From JAXLXE01 sp046328115 (GTDB lineage: Bacteria > Chloroflexota > UBA6077 > JACCZL01): a stretch of 64,000 nt of DNA. A model generated the notes under the pieces. It was not told the origin of the DNA. It made no database searches and saw only the letters and a program-made list of their open reading frames with translations. Position 1 is the first letter of the stretch. The number at the start of each line of letters is the position of its first letter. Where the stretch lies: contig JAXLXE010000001.1 in assembly GCA_046328115.1 (NCBI GenBank), positions 1,054,001 to 1,118,000 on the forward strand, given 5' to 3'. Shown one piece after another: positions 8,382-17,757 of this stretch. Position numbers and translations under genes: made by a program.

Positions 8382-9179
8382 TCAGTGGAGGATGCGGACG
8401 GTGGCGATGAGCACGAGGATCTGCACCACCAGTGCCGTGGCCCACAGCATGCGGGCGCCGGCCCGCTCGCGCGTGTACAGGACGAGTCCGACCACGACGT
8501 TGAGCAGCAGGATCGCGGTACCGATGCCGGGCACGCGGTAGAAATCCTCGCGCGGGCCCCGCTGATCGGGCGAGCCATCTGGGCCCACGTGGATGGTGAT
8601 GATGTCTGGCAAGTCTTCCCAGCGATACCAGGCGTACGCCAGGCTGGCCAGGAGCAGGGCGATGGAGCCCCCAACCAGCGCGAGCAGCGCGATGTCCCGC
8701 AGGGGACCCAGCGCGACGACTGGCGGCGGGGCGGGGACAGGTGGGGCCGCGTCCACGTCGAATGCCTCGACCCGAGCGATCAGCTCTCGGCGAAACCCAG
8801 CGGGATCAGCCGGCGAAATGGCGAAGGTGGCCGTTGGCGTCACCACCAGCGCGACCTTGTCCAGGTCCGTGGTGGTGGTGCAGTAGCGAACCAGGCCCAT
8901 AGCACGGGTGCGGCCAACGCCGACGTGACAGCCCGGCCAGGAGACGCCTCGGACTCGGACGGCCTGGCCCAGGCGGCTGCCGGCGAAGATACCGTCCACC
9001 TCACCGTAGCGAATCGGCCAGCGCTGCCACAGCCATTCCAGCATCAGGCAATCCGCGGTGAACCGGTACCGCATCCGGGCGTAGCCGGAGGTCAGGATCG
9101 CCGCGCCCACGGCGCCGAGGGCTGCCAGCAGCGCGACAAGGAAGGCCAGAAACAGACCGATGCCGACGGGCTGGCGCAC
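8382..9179 (-). CDS. PH-domain and DUF1648-like membrane protein
   Basis: Integral membrane protein with a bacterial PH-like domain (about residues 30-135: YRFTADCLMLEW, RYGEVDGIFAG, ATFAISPADPAGF). A second membrane pair follows, carrying a DUF1648-like motif (DLPDIITIHVGPDGSPD). Similar proteins of unknown function are common in Chloroflexota. The GTG at 9179 is the only canonical start in frame, but it has no ribosome binding site. The frame stays open upstream to 9365 and encodes another hydrophobic helix (GATLALILATTALISAAVAV) preceded by SSWRPRSS, which matches the usual N-terminal layout of this family. The true start is therefore probably upstream at a non-AUG codon or hidden by a frameshift; a good promoter at 9383-9354 agrees with that. 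Confidence 0.75.
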   Translation of the reverse strand: MRQPVGIGLFLAFLVALLAALGAVGAAILTSGYARMRYRFTADCLMLEWLWQRWPIRYGEVDGIFAGSRLGQAVRVRGVSWPGCHVGVGRTRAMGLVRYCTTTTDLDKVALVVTPTATFAISPADPAGFRRELIARVEAFDVDAAPPVPAPPPVVALGPLRDIALLALVGGSIALLLASLAYAWYRWEDLPDIITIHVGPDGSPDQRGPREDFYRVPGIGTAILLLNVVVGLVLYTRERAGARMLWATALVVQILVLIATVRILH

Positions 9180-9353
9180 CGCAACGGCGGCGCTGATGAG
9201 CGCCGTAGTGGCCAGGATGAGCGCCAGCGTGGCGCCGGACCAACCCGCCGAGGAAGATCGCGGTCTCCAGGAGCTAGGCGAGGCAGGTGCAGACGGGACA
9301 GAATTCGTGGGTGCTCTCCGCCGCGTGAATCGCGAGACTGCCTGGAGCCACGG

Positions 9354-9383
9354 ATTATCGACGCGTCATCCCAACACCGTCAA
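9354..9383 (-). promoter_or_regulatory. Sigma-70-type promoter for the PH-domain gene
   Basis: On the minus strand TTGACG (9383-9378) and GATAAT (9359-9354) are separated by 18 bases. The predicted transcription start is near 9347, which leaves 167 bases before the GTG at 9179 and includes the upstream in-frame hydrophobic segment. Confidence 0.6.
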
Positions 9384-9424
9384 GCACGAACACGAGCCGC
9401 CGACGCGGAAGGAGCGGTGACGCC

Positions 9425-10573
9425 GTGAGGCGCAGAGTTGCGCTGAACGCTCAGCTTCTGTCCGCCGCGAGCAGCTACCGGGCGGCTGGCATCAGTCGGG
9501 CGATCCGGGAGCTGCTGGCGCATCTACCAGATGCCGATCCCGACCTTCACCTGGAGGTTTTCGCGCCGGCCGCGCCAGAGATCGCCGCGTTGCTCGATCG
9601 TCCGCGTGTGACGGCGCGGCTCACCTGTCTCCCCACCTACAAACCCGCCGTGCGCATCGTCTGGGAACAGGCCGTTCTCCCGCGGCTAGCGGCGGGTGCG
9701 GACCTACTCCATTCACTTGGTTTCGTGGCGCCGTTGGCCTGGCGCGGGCGAAGCGTGGTCACGGTGTACGACTTGAGCTTCCTGCGCTTCCCGCACCTAT
9801 TCAACCGGGCGAACCGGGCCTATCTGTCCCGAATGACGCCGCTGTCCGTCCGGCGCGCTGACCACACCATCACGATCTCGGAACACGCGAAGCGCGAGAT
9901 AACGTCAACGATGGGCATTGATCCGTCGCGGGTCAGCGCCGTGCTCCTGGCCGCCGACCGCCGATTCGCGAGGGCCTCGGCCGACGCCATGGATCGGTTT
10001 CGACGGGACCAGGGACTCGCCGATCCGTACATCCTCCACCTGGGCACGCTTGAGCCTCGGAAGAACCTGGCAACGTTGGTTCGGGCGTACGCCGCGATGC
10101 GGGCGTCTGGAATCACCTCGCACCGTCTGGTGCTGGCTGGCGGCGGGGGCTGGCAGTACGACGAGCTGGACGTGTTGGTGCGCGAGCTTGGGCTGGAGTC
10201 GTGCGTGTTGTTTCCGGGTTATGTCAAGAGTGAGGAGCAGCCCCTCTGGTATAGTGCGGCGGACGTGTTTGCCTGTCCTAGCCTCTACGAGGGCTTTGGC
10301 CTTCCCCTCCTCGAGGCCATGGCCTGCGGGGTACCCGTGGTGGCTTCCAACAGCTCATCGCTCCCAGAAGTCGTCGGCGACGCCGGCACCCTCGTAGCGC
10401 CACTTGATGTGGCTGGCTGGACCGCGGCACTGACCGCGCTGGTTACAAACCGCGCGCTCCACCGCCAGCATGCGGAAGCGGGCCCACGCCAGGCGACGCG
10501 GTTCTCCTGGGAGCGCACGGCCGATGAGACGGCAGCCGTGTATCGGCGCGTCCTGGACGGAGCTACCCGTTGA
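9425..10573 (+). CDS. Glycosyltransferase family 4
   Basis: Retaining GT-B glycosyltransferase, cytoplasmic or membrane-associated, probably adding a sugar to a lipid-linked exopolysaccharide intermediate. The N-terminal acceptor domain contains DLLHSLGFVAPL and VVTVYDLSFLRFP. The C-terminal donor domain has HLGTLEPRKNLATLV, VLFPGYVKSEEQPLWYSAADVFACPS and the E-x7-E type motif EGFGLPLLEAMACG. Length (382) is normal. The GTG at 9425 has GGAG about 10 bases upstream. Its TGA overlaps the TTG of the next gene, so it heads an EPS operon of five genes. Confidence 0.9.
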   Translation: MRRRVALNAQLLSAASSYRAAGISRAIRELLAHLPDADPDLHLEVFAPAAPEIAALLDRPRVTARLTCLPTYKPAVRIVWEQAVLPRLAAGADLLHSLGFVAPLAWRGRSVVTVYDLSFLRFPHLFNRANRAYLSRMTPLSVRRADHTITISEHAKREITSTMGIDPSRVSAVLLAADRRFARASADAMDRFRRDQGLADPYILHLGTLEPRKNLATLVRAYAAMRASGITSHRLVLAGGGGWQYDELDVLVRELGLESCVLFPGYVKSEEQPLWYSAADVFACPSLYEGFGLPLLEAMACGVPVVASNSSSLPEVVGDAGTLVAPLDVAGWTAALTALVTNRALHRQHAEAGPRQATRFSWERTADETAAVYRRVLDGATR

Positions 10574-12090
10574 GCGCCCAGACCAGCGGCACCGCGACGC
10601 CCGTGACCGATGCCGCGGCGAACGTTGGGGCGCCAGTAGCAGGCATGCCCCGCGGGATCATCCCGCCGCCGGCGCCACACGCGGCAGCGCGAGTCCAGAC
10701 GATCACGGTTCTGGTCCTTGACGTGCTGGCCACCAGCGCGGGCTTCTGGCTGGCGTGGTACACGCGCTACGTGGCGGAGATCGGGCCGGAGATCGAGGAC
10801 TTCAACTTCGTTGAGTACGGGGTGTACTTCCCGCTTCAGGTCTGGCTGGTGGTGATCCTGGTGGGGATCCTGCACGGGGGCGGGCTGTACCGCGCGCGCC
10901 GCGGCCTGGAGTGGTTTGACGACATCCCCAGCATCATCCGCGGGACGGCACTGGGCGTCATGATCCTGTTCGCCGGGGTGGCGCTGCTGCGCTACCCGGC
11001 CTCCTCCCGCCTCACGTTCATCCTGGCCTGGCTGTTCATCACGGTGCTTATGGTGTGCGGACGGGCCGCGTTCCAGGTGGTGCTTGGGGCGCTTCACCAG
11101 CGAGGCGTGGGAATCGAGCGGGTGCTGGTGGTGGGTGGCAACAACCTGGGTCGGATGATCATGCAGAGCCTGGCGGCGCGCTCGCACCTTGGCTACCGCG
11201 TGGTGGGATTCCTGGATGACGATCGGCTGGGAGACTTCGGCAGATTTCGCCATCTCGGCGGCGTGGACCTGATGGAGGACGTGGCGGAGTCGGAGCAGGT
11301 TGACCACGTGGTCATCGCGCTGCCGGCCGCCTCGCACGCCGCGATCATGCGCATCGTGGACCACTGCAAGAAGCGAGCCGTTCGCTTCAAGATCGTCCCA
11401 GATCTGTACGAGATGAGCCTGAGCCAGGTGGACGTGGACACCGTCAGTGGCATCCCGCTGATCGGACTGAAGGATGTCTCGATCCAGGGGTCAAACGCAC
11501 TGGCCAAGCGGGCGGCGGACATCGTGCTAGCGAGCGCGGCGCTGTTGGTGCTCGCACCGTTGATGGCGCTCATCTCGGCGCTCATCAAGCTCGAGTCGCG
11601 CGGCCCCATCATCTATCGCCACACCCGCATTGGCAAAAACCGCCAGCCGTTTACGATGCTGAAGTTCCGCTCTATGCGGGCAGACGCGGATCAAGAGCGC
11701 GAATTGCTGGTCCAGGCCACGGAAGGGGATGCTCGGCTGTTCAAGTCACGGGACGATCCTCGCCGGACTCGGGTGGGCTCCGTTATTCGCCGCTGGAGCC
11801 TGGACGAGCTGCCGCAGCTTTGGAACGTGGTCCGCGGCGACATGAGCGTGGTGGGCCCACGACCGCAGATCCCGCCGGAGGTTGCCGAGTACGAGGAGTG
11901 GCACTACAAACGGCTGGCCGCTCCTCCTGGACTGACCGGTCTTTGGCAGGTCAGCGGGCGTAGCGAGCTCAGCTTCGACGAGATGGTCATCTACGACATC
12001 TACTACATCGAGAACTGGTCCATTGGCCTGGACATCCGGATCTTGCTGCGGACCATACCCGCCGTGCTGCGCGGCGACGGGGCATTTTGA
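10570..12090 (+). CDS. Undecaprenyl-phosphate sugar phosphotransferase (polyprenyl glycosylphosphotransferase)
   Basis: Initiates exopolysaccharide synthesis by transferring a sugar-1-phosphate to undecaprenyl phosphate. Four or five N-terminal membrane segments (residues 35-160) are followed by a Rossmann-like domain (ERVLVVGGNNLGRMI) and a further membrane hairpin (LASAALLVLAPLMALISALI). The catalytic bacterial sugar transferase domain has GPIIYRHTRIGKN, FTMLKFRSM, RRTRVGSVIRRWSLDELPQL, NVVRGDMSVVGPRP and PGLTGLWQVSGRS. Length 506 is usual for the WbaP/CpsE-type enzymes. The start TTG overlaps the previous stop, and its own TGA overlaps the next gene's TTG. Confidence 0.93.
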   Translation: MSAQTSGTATPVTDAAANVGAPVAGMPRGIIPPPAPHAAARVQTITVLVLDVLATSAGFWLAWYTRYVAEIGPEIEDFNFVEYGVYFPLQVWLVVILVGILHGGGLYRARRGLEWFDDIPSIIRGTALGVMILFAGVALLRYPASSRLTFILAWLFITVLMVCGRAAFQVVLGALHQRGVGIERVLVVGGNNLGRMIMQSLAARSHLGYRVVGFLDDDRLGDFGRFRHLGGVDLMEDVAESEQVDHVVIALPAASHAAIMRIVDHCKKRAVRFKIVPDLYEMSLSQVDVDTVSGIPLIGLKDVSIQGSNALAKRAADIVLASAALLVLAPLMALISALIKLESRGPIIYRHTRIGKNRQPFTMLKFRSMRADADQERELLVQATEGDARLFKSRDDPRRTRVGSVIRRWSLDELPQLWNVVRGDMSVVGPRPQIPPEVAEYEEWHYKRLAAPPGLTGLWQVSGRSELSFDEMVIYDIYYIENWSIGLDIRILLRTIPAVLRGDGAF

Positions 12091-13247
12091 CCAATCCGTT
12101 CACGGTAGACGGCGACGCGCCCAGGGTTGCGCTGGTCCACGACTACCTCAACCAGTACGGCGGCGCGGAGCGGGTGCTGGAGCACCTGCACGACATGTTT
12201 CCGGACGCTCCCGTCTACACGTCCATGTACGACGCGGAGCGGATGCCGGCACAGTATCGCCGGTGGGACATCCGAACCACGTTTATGCAGCGCCTGCCCT
12301 GGGTGACAAGCAAGCACCAGGCCTACCTGCTCGCCTACCCAATGGCATTCGAGAGCCTGGATCTCTCTGGGTACGACCTGGTGATCTCGAACAGCAGCGC
12401 GTTCTGTAAGGGCGTGGTGACCAGCCCAGAGACGCTACATATCTGCTACTGCCTGACGCCCATGCGCTGGGCCTGGCGCTACGGCGACTACGTGCGGCGG
12501 GAGCGGCTGGGCGGCGCGGTGAAGGCCCTGCTGCCACCGTTCATCCACTATCTGCGCATGTGGGACAGCAGCTCGTCGCAGCGCGTGGACCGCTTCGTAG
12601 CCATCTCGAACGCCGTGGCCGCGCGGATCAAAAAATTCTACGGTCGTGAAGCGCCGGTGATCTATCCGCCGGTGGCAACGAGCCGCTTCACGCCCAGCGG
12701 CACGCCGGGCGACTACTTCCTGAAGGTGGGCCGCCTGACACCGTACCAGCGGACGGACCTGATCGTGGAAGCGTTTCGCGCGCTTGGGCTGCCGGTGAAA
12801 ATCGTGGGCGATGGGCGCGACCGAGCTGAGCTGGAGGCGTCCGCGCCGCCGAACGTTGAGTTTCTGGGACGCGTGGACGACGACCGGCTGGTTGAGCTCT
12901 ACCGGGGCTGCAGGGGCTATCTGTTCCCCGGCGAGGAGGACTTTGGCATCGCCCCCGTGGAGGCGCAGGCGGCCGGGCGGCCGGTGATCGCGTACGCGGC
13001 CGGCGGAGCGCTGGATACGGTGATCGACGGCCAGACGGGCGTCCTGTTCCACGAGCAATCGGCGCGCGCGCTGACGGAGGCTGTGCGACGGTTCGAGGGC
13101 CTGGCCTTCGACTCGGCGGCGATCCGGGCCCACGCACTTCGCTTCGACGAGTCGGTCTTTCGGAGCGGATTTCTGGAGCTTGTTTCGAACGAGTACAGGC
13201 AGTGGCGGCAGCACCGCGTTGGAGGCCGAATTGATCGGGCGATATAG
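12087..13247 (+). CDS. Glycosyltransferase family 4 (WbaZ/WbnE-like)
   Basis: GT-B glycosyltransferase of the EPS operon. The N-terminal part has VALVHDYLNQYGGAERVLE and YPMAFESLDLSGYDLVISNS followed by CYCLTPMRWAW, typical of WbaZ-like mannosyl or rhamnosyl transferases. The donor domain shows YFLKVGRLTPYQRTDLIVEAF and FPGEEDFGIAPVEAQAAGRPV. The TTG start overlaps the previous gene's stop by 4 bases. The donor sugar cannot be read from the sequence. Confidence 0.88.
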   Translation: MTNPFTVDGDAPRVALVHDYLNQYGGAERVLEHLHDMFPDAPVYTSMYDAERMPAQYRRWDIRTTFMQRLPWVTSKHQAYLLAYPMAFESLDLSGYDLVISNSSAFCKGVVTSPETLHICYCLTPMRWAWRYGDYVRRERLGGAVKALLPPFIHYLRMWDSSSSQRVDRFVAISNAVAARIKKFYGREAPVIYPPVATSRFTPSGTPGDYFLKVGRLTPYQRTDLIVEAFRALGLPVKIVGDGRDRAELEASAPPNVEFLGRVDDDRLVELYRGCRGYLFPGEEDFGIAPVEAQAAGRPVIAYAAGGALDTVIDGQTGVLFHEQSARALTEAVRRFEGLAFDSAAIRAHALRFDESVFRSGFLELVSNEYRQWRQHRVGGRIDRAI

Positions 13248-13295
13248 TTCGGCCGCCGTGCCGAGCGCGTTACGTGACATGCCCACGATCAACTG

Positions 13296-13970
13296 ATGGA
13301 GCTCCGAGCGTACGGTGCCGTCATCCGGCGCCACTGGCGGCTGGTGCTGGGCCTGATCGTCCTGAGCTTCCTGGCCTCGGTGTTCTTTGCGCTCCGCGGC
13401 CCGAGCGCGTACACGGCGTCTATGCGGTTGGCGATCAGCGTGATCCCGGACCCGCAGCAGGGCAACTTCTTTCGCTACGACTCTTACTACGCGGTGCTCA
13501 CGTCCGAATATCTGGCCGACGACCTCAGCGAGGTGATCAAGAGCGAGGCGTTTGCCCTCGACGTCAGCGAGGAGCTGGGCTACGCGCTGGAGCCGGCGGC
13601 GATATCAAACCTCACGCGGACCAAGAAGACCCACCGCCTGCTAGACGTGACGGTGGTTGGCGGCGATCGGCAGCAGGTGCTGGCGATCTGCGAGGCGATC
13701 GAACGGGTGCTGAACAAGAAGCTGGACCAGTACTTCGCGTTCCTCAAGGTGAATAACGGGTTCGTGCGCATCGTGAACCGACCGGAGGTGAAGCGCACGA
13801 GCAGCCTGGTGTTGATGACGGCGGACATTGGCCTGCGCACGTTCGCAGCCGCCTGCGTGGGACTGGGGTTGGCGTTCCTGCTGGAGTACCTGGACGACCG
13901 TCTGCGCGACCGGAGGCAGGCGGAATCGTTTCTAGGAGCGCGGGTCCTCGGCGAGATCCCGGCCCGCTGA
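13296..13970 (+). CDS. Wzz/YveK-like chain-length determinant (no kinase domain)
   Basis: Polysaccharide co-polymerase with one membrane segment near the N-terminus (LVLGLIVLSFLASVFFAL) and one near residue 185 (FAAACVGLGLAFLLEYL), flanking an extracytoplasmic helical domain. The C-terminus stops at the linker RRQAESFLGARVLGEIPAR, which in fused homologues leads directly into a BY-kinase. No kinase gene follows, so the partner, if any, is elsewhere; the only candidate in the window is the degenerate protein at 38193-38849. The TGA overlaps the next gene as TGATG. Confidence 0.85.
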   Translation: MELRAYGAVIRRHWRLVLGLIVLSFLASVFFALRGPSAYTASMRLAISVIPDPQQGNFFRYDSYYAVLTSEYLADDLSEVIKSEAFALDVSEELGYALEPAAISNLTRTKKTHRLLDVTVVGGDRQQVLAICEAIERVLNKKLDQYFAFLKVNNGFVRIVNRPEVKRTSSLVLMTADIGLRTFAAACVGLGLAFLLEYLDDRLRDRRQAESFLGARVLGEIPAR

Positions 13971-15436
13971 TGCGTGCCAGCGGGCGGGATCCAGATCGGA
14001 GCCCAGCGCTTGCACAGCTCTCGGTAGTAGCATCTATGACCCGTTCTTACTCCGCGCCGCCCCGCTTTGCCGCGTCACGGCGCAGCTTCATCACCACGGC
14101 TGGCGCCCTCACATTGGGCGCGCTCCTCGTGCAGCCCCGCGCCGCGGCGGCCGCCCGCGCGGACGAGCCATCTGACGGTTCTGAGTCCACCATCAGGGTG
14201 CTGCTGCGCCAAGCCGGTGGCGCCGTGGAGGGCGGAGTTGCGCGGATCGTTGGGGAGGGCCTCACCCTGCGGGACGCTGCCAGCGGTAGGCAGATCGTGG
14301 AGACGTCTGAGGAGACGCGAATTCGTTCAGACGACGGCCTGCACGTGCAGACCCGCGATGGCAAGTGGCGTGGGCCGTTCGAGGGCCCAATCGTGGCTGC
14401 GTCCGAGCGCGGAAGCCGGACCGTGAAGCACCTGAGCGGCGACGAGTCGACAGCCTACCGCGGACGCATCGAGGCGCGTGCATCTGGAAACGGCGCCGTG
14501 GCGGTGATAAATGTGCTACCCCTGGAGGACTACGTCCAGGCCGTGATTCCGCGTGAGATGCCCGCGGCGTTCGGCACTGAAGCGATCCGGGCCCAGGCCA
14601 TGGCGGCGCGCTCGTACGCGCTGGCCCGACGGACCACCAGCAGCCATCGCGCACAGGGCGCGGACGTGTGCGACTCCACGGACTGCCAGGTGTACGGCGG
14701 CACCGCCGCCGAGACCCAGCCACACACAGCGGCAGCGCGCGATACGGCCGGCCAGGTGGTGCTACGGGATCAGCGGGTATTCCTGACCATGTTTTCCTCC
14801 GCCTGCGGCGGCCACACGGACTCGGAGGGGTCGCTGTTTAGCAGGTTGGGCTCCATGCCTGACGCGGTGCCGGACGGCGATCTGCCTTCTGATCTGGATC
14901 TGGGCACGGACGACGGCGTCGCGGCGATGATGGAGCGGGCTACGGACTGCAACTGCCAGCAATCGCCGAAGTACCGCTGGACCGTGGGCTGGGACGGCGA
15001 ATCGCTAGAGCGGAGCGTCCTGGCAGGCCTGCGCAAGCTGGCGGGTTCAAGCGCCGTCGCGCCCACGCTGGCGTCTGGTGACGCGCTGGGCGAGCTTCGG
15101 TCGCTCGACGTGACCGGTCGCAGCGTGTCCGGTCGGCTACGGGCAGTTCAGGTGGAGACCACCAAGGGCACGTGGACGGTTCGACGGGATTGGGCAATCA
15201 GGCAGATTCTGGTGCCCACCGACAGCCGGGTGCTGTCCAGCACGCTGGTCTCCCTTTCGATGGATCGATCGGCCGGGGGGCGGATCAGACAGATCAGGGC
15301 TCAGGGCGCAGGCTGGGGTCACGGGGCTGGCCTGTGCCAGTGGGGCGCCAAGGGACTTGCGCGCAAGGGGCTGTCCTACCGCGAGATCGTGAGCTTTTAC
15401 TACCCGAACACGGAGATCGGCTCCGTCCCCGGGTAG
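13970..15436 (+). CDS. SpoIID/LytB-domain protein with Tat-type signal
   Basis: Exported protein of the SpoIID family, whose members are peptidoglycan lytic transglycosylases in spore formers and are of less certain role elsewhere. A twin-arginine signal (SRRSFITTAGALTLGALL) is followed by a variable N-terminal region. The SpoIID core shows VINVLPLEDYVQAVIPREMP, EAIRAQAMAARSYALAR, DVCDSTDCQVYGG, FSSACGGHT and, at the end, GAGWGHGAGLCQWGAKGLA with YREIVSFYYPNTEI. The ATG at 13970 overlaps the preceding stop; ATG 14036 is an alternative that places the signal closer to the N-terminus. Its position suggests a role in envelope remodelling around EPS export. Confidence 0.87.
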   Translation: MRASGRDPDRSPALAQLSVVASMTRSYSAPPRFAASRRSFITTAGALTLGALLVQPRAAAAARADEPSDGSESTIRVLLRQAGGAVEGGVARIVGEGLTLRDAASGRQIVETSEETRIRSDDGLHVQTRDGKWRGPFEGPIVAASERGSRTVKHLSGDESTAYRGRIEARASGNGAVAVINVLPLEDYVQAVIPREMPAAFGTEAIRAQAMAARSYALARRTTSSHRAQGADVCDSTDCQVYGGTAAETQPHTAAARDTAGQVVLRDQRVFLTMFSSACGGHTDSEGSLFSRLGSMPDAVPDGDLPSDLDLGTDDGVAAMMERATDCNCQQSPKYRWTVGWDGESLERSVLAGLRKLAGSSAVAPTLASGDALGELRSLDVTGRSVSGRLRAVQVETTKGTWTVRRDWAIRQILVPTDSRVLSSTLVSLSMDRSAGGRIRQIRAQGAGWGHGAGLCQWGAKGLARKGLSYREIVSFYYPNTEIGSVPG

Positions 15437-15443
15437 ACAGGCG

Positions 15444-16724
15444 CTACTGGGAGATCTCTTCCAGCGAGCGTCCGGCGGTCTCCTCAGCAAACAACACCAC
15501 GCTCAGCACGGCACCACCGAGCAGCACCGCGAACGGCGCCATGGCGAGTTGGCGGCCCACCGATTCGTCCACCATTAGGGAGCCGAGCACGACCGGCGCG
15601 AAGACGCCGCCCGCCCGCGCAACTCCGGAGCCCCAGCCCGCGGCGGTGGCGCGCATCCGGGTGGGATAGAGCTCTGACGCCCAGGACAGCACCACCGGCC
15701 AGGCCGCGATGGTCCCAGCCGCGATGCCGATGGCGCCGGCGATCACGACGACCGGCCCAGTACCCACCGAGAGCAGCAGCGCGCCGAGCGCGGCCGCCCC
15801 GAGCGAGGCGACCATGAGCGGCTTGCGGCCGGAGTGGTCAATGCGATTGGCCGAGATGAGGGTGGCTGGAAACATGGTGAGGGCGACGAAGGCGCTGATC
15901 TGCAGCGCTGCCTCGCCCAGCTCACCCAATAGCACGGGGAGCCACATCATGGGGCCAGCGTACGCCGCGGTCATGGCCGGCCAGGTGGTCCAGATGACCA
16001 GCGTGCGGCGACGATACGGCCGCGACCACAGCTCTGACAGCCCGGCGCGCTGCGACGGCACCGGCCTGGCGCCACCGCTGCCAACCGCCACGTGGACGCC
16101 GTGGCGCCGCTTCAGCTCTGCCACCAGCCGGTCTGCCGCCTCGTGACGCCCGCGGGCCGCAAGAAATCGGGGCGACTCCGGCACCGTCCACAGCGCCATC
16201 AAGCCCGTGAGCACGGGCAGCGCGCCGATCCCCAGGATGCCGCGCCAACCAAGCTGCTGCGCGAACCAGCCGCCGCCGAAGGCCGCGATGCACCAGCCCG
16301 TGACCCACAGCACCTGGGTCCATGCCATCATCTTGCCGCGGTGGGCCGGGGGAGCGAACTCGCTGACGAGCGAGGAGGCGGAGGGAGCCACGCCGCCGAA
16401 CCCGATCCCGCCCAGAAACAGCAGGGCGGACATCATCACCGGTCCGCTGGCCAGCCCGGCCAGTCCGGTTGCCGCGCCCGCCACCACGCTGGTGGTGCAG
16501 AACGCCACCCGACGGCCCAGTCGATCAGCGATACCGCCCATGAGCAGGGCCCCGACGACCTGACCCAGGCTGATGCAAGGCAGCATGAAGGCAAGCTCGC
16601 CCGCGCTCAGCCCCCACTCGTCGCGGAACCCGGGCATGGAGAAGCTGATGACCCCCAGATCCACCCCGTTCCCGGCGAACGCGAGCCCGGACATCAGGGT
16701 CACGTGCCAGTGGAACCGAGCCAT
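15444..16724 (-). CDS. MFS transporter (aromatic acid/sugar porter-like)
   Basis: Twelve-helix major facilitator. The loop 2-3 motif is GGIADRLGRRVAF, the motif before helix 6 region is ESPRFLAARGRHEAADRLVAEL, typical of the sugar porter and AAHS groups, and the repeat of the loop motif is NRIDHSGRKPLMV. Length 426 is normal. The ATG at 16724 lies in a 47-base gap after the M15 peptidase gene on the same strand. The substrate is unknown; PESPRFL favours an organic acid or sugar. Confidence 0.85.
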   Translation of the reverse strand: MARFHWHVTLMSGLAFAGNGVDLGVISFSMPGFRDEWGLSAGELAFMLPCISLGQVVGALLMGGIADRLGRRVAFCTTSVVAGAATGLAGLASGPVMMSALLFLGGIGFGGVAPSASSLVSEFAPPAHRGKMMAWTQVLWVTGWCIAAFGGGWFAQQLGWRGILGIGALPVLTGLMALWTVPESPRFLAARGRHEAADRLVAELKRRHGVHVAVGSGGARPVPSQRAGLSELWSRPYRRRTLVIWTTWPAMTAAYAGPMMWLPVLLGELGEAALQISAFVALTMFPATLISANRIDHSGRKPLMVASLGAAALGALLLSVGTGPVVVIAGAIGIAAGTIAAWPVVLSWASELYPTRMRATAAGWGSGVARAGGVFAPVVLGSLMVDESVGRQLAMAPFAVLLGGAVLSVVLFAEETAGRSLEEISQ

Positions 16725-16771
16725 TGGCTCCCGGTGCGCTGGCTGGGAGCCCGCGGCGACGTTCGCGGCGC

Positions 16772-17623
16772 TCAGGGCAGCCCCTCAGCGTCCATGATCT
16801 CCTCGATAGCGCGCAGATAGTCGTCCACCACCAGCGGCCGCACCTCACGGAGCGGGTCTCCTTCGATGGCAAGCGCGAGCGCCCGCCCCACCCAGCGCCA
16901 GTGCCAGGGCTCGTAGGCGTAGCCCGTCTTGCTTTCCGCATCTGGCGGGTACGAGAGGACGAAGCCGAACGAGGCCGCATGGTCGGCGAGCCAGGTGCCG
17001 GCGCGCGTGTCCGCGAAGGTGCCGCGCACGCCGTACCCGATTTCGTAGGTAGAGAAATCGATCGCGGTCCCTAGCTGGTGCTGGGAGTGTCCGGGCGGCG
17101 CCACGAAACGGCTAGCGCGTACGGTTGCCTCCGTCTGGTCACCACCCTGGGGGAGCCGAGCCATGGCGCGCCACACCGCATCGTCGTGGATTCGGGCCTG
17201 CTCCGCCGCGGATCGGTAGGTGGAGATCATGGTCAGATCCACGCGGTCATGCTCGGCGGCGAGCATCATCGCCTTCAAGTCAGCCACGATCAACTCGCGC
17301 ACGAGCCGCCCCTCGACCGGGCGGAGGTCGGGCGGTTCGTACCCGGACGGCAACGGCCGCTCCCGCGATACCGGCATGAAGACCAGGCGGGCCTCGTTCA
17401 CCGGCACGGAGAAGACCGCCACGGCGGTGCCCTCCAGCCCGCGTTCGACGGCGCGGGGGTCTGTCAAGAGCCACACGGCGAGCGGTGACAGACGCGGCGG
17501 CGCCGCGTGCGCGGGATGACTCACCGTCAGCGTGAGGAGCGCCGCGCAGGTCAGGGCGAGCCAGGCCGCGAGAAAAAGCGGCCGGCGGGAGCCGCGCGGC
17601 TGGGGTGGTTGTCGTTCAGTCAC
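16772..17623 (-). CDS. M15-family (VanY/DacB-like) D,D-carboxypeptidase, exported
   Basis: Zinc peptidase that trims the terminal D-alanine of peptidoglycan peptides. A signal peptide (residues 13-41, cleavage after AHA) precedes the VanY domain. Zinc ligands are visible in PGHSQHQLGTAIDFS and EPWHWRWVG, with SRFVAPPG before them. Length 283 fits the secreted form. The GTG start at 17623 has no clear ribosome binding site and a GATACT lies only a few bases upstream, so the message may be leaderless. It is divergent from the M14 carboxypeptidase gene. Confidence 0.9.
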   Translation of the reverse strand: MTERQPPQPRGSRRPLFLAAWLALTCAALLTLTVSHPAHAAPPRLSPLAVWLLTDPRAVERGLEGTAVAVFSVPVNEARLVFMPVSRERPLPSGYEPPDLRPVEGRLVRELIVADLKAMMLAAEHDRVDLTMISTYRSAAEQARIHDDAVWRAMARLPQGGDQTEATVRASRFVAPPGHSQHQLGTAIDFSTYEIGYGVRGTFADTRAGTWLADHAASFGFVLSYPPDAESKTGYAYEPWHWRWVGRALALAIEGDPLREVRPLVVDDYLRAIEEIMDAEGLP

Positions 17624-17757
17624 CGGCAGTATCAGTCACAGGCGGAGATAGTGTGGGGCTCCGCACCACGATCGTCAACGTTGCCGCGAGGCCTCGCAGC
17701 GTGCCACACCGAGGTCGCACACTAACGGTAGGCTATCCAGACGAGGAGGCACGGCTG

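Noticed and set aside
9274..9351. Short minus-strand frame ending in a CPVCTC-containing peptide
   Set aside because: It begins inside the predicted -10 region and has no ribosome binding site, so it would not be translated from the predicted message.
8346..9428. Plus-strand frame of 360 codons
   Set aside because: Composition is Gln/Gly/Arg/Asp-rich noise; the opposite strand encodes a membrane protein with recognisable domains.
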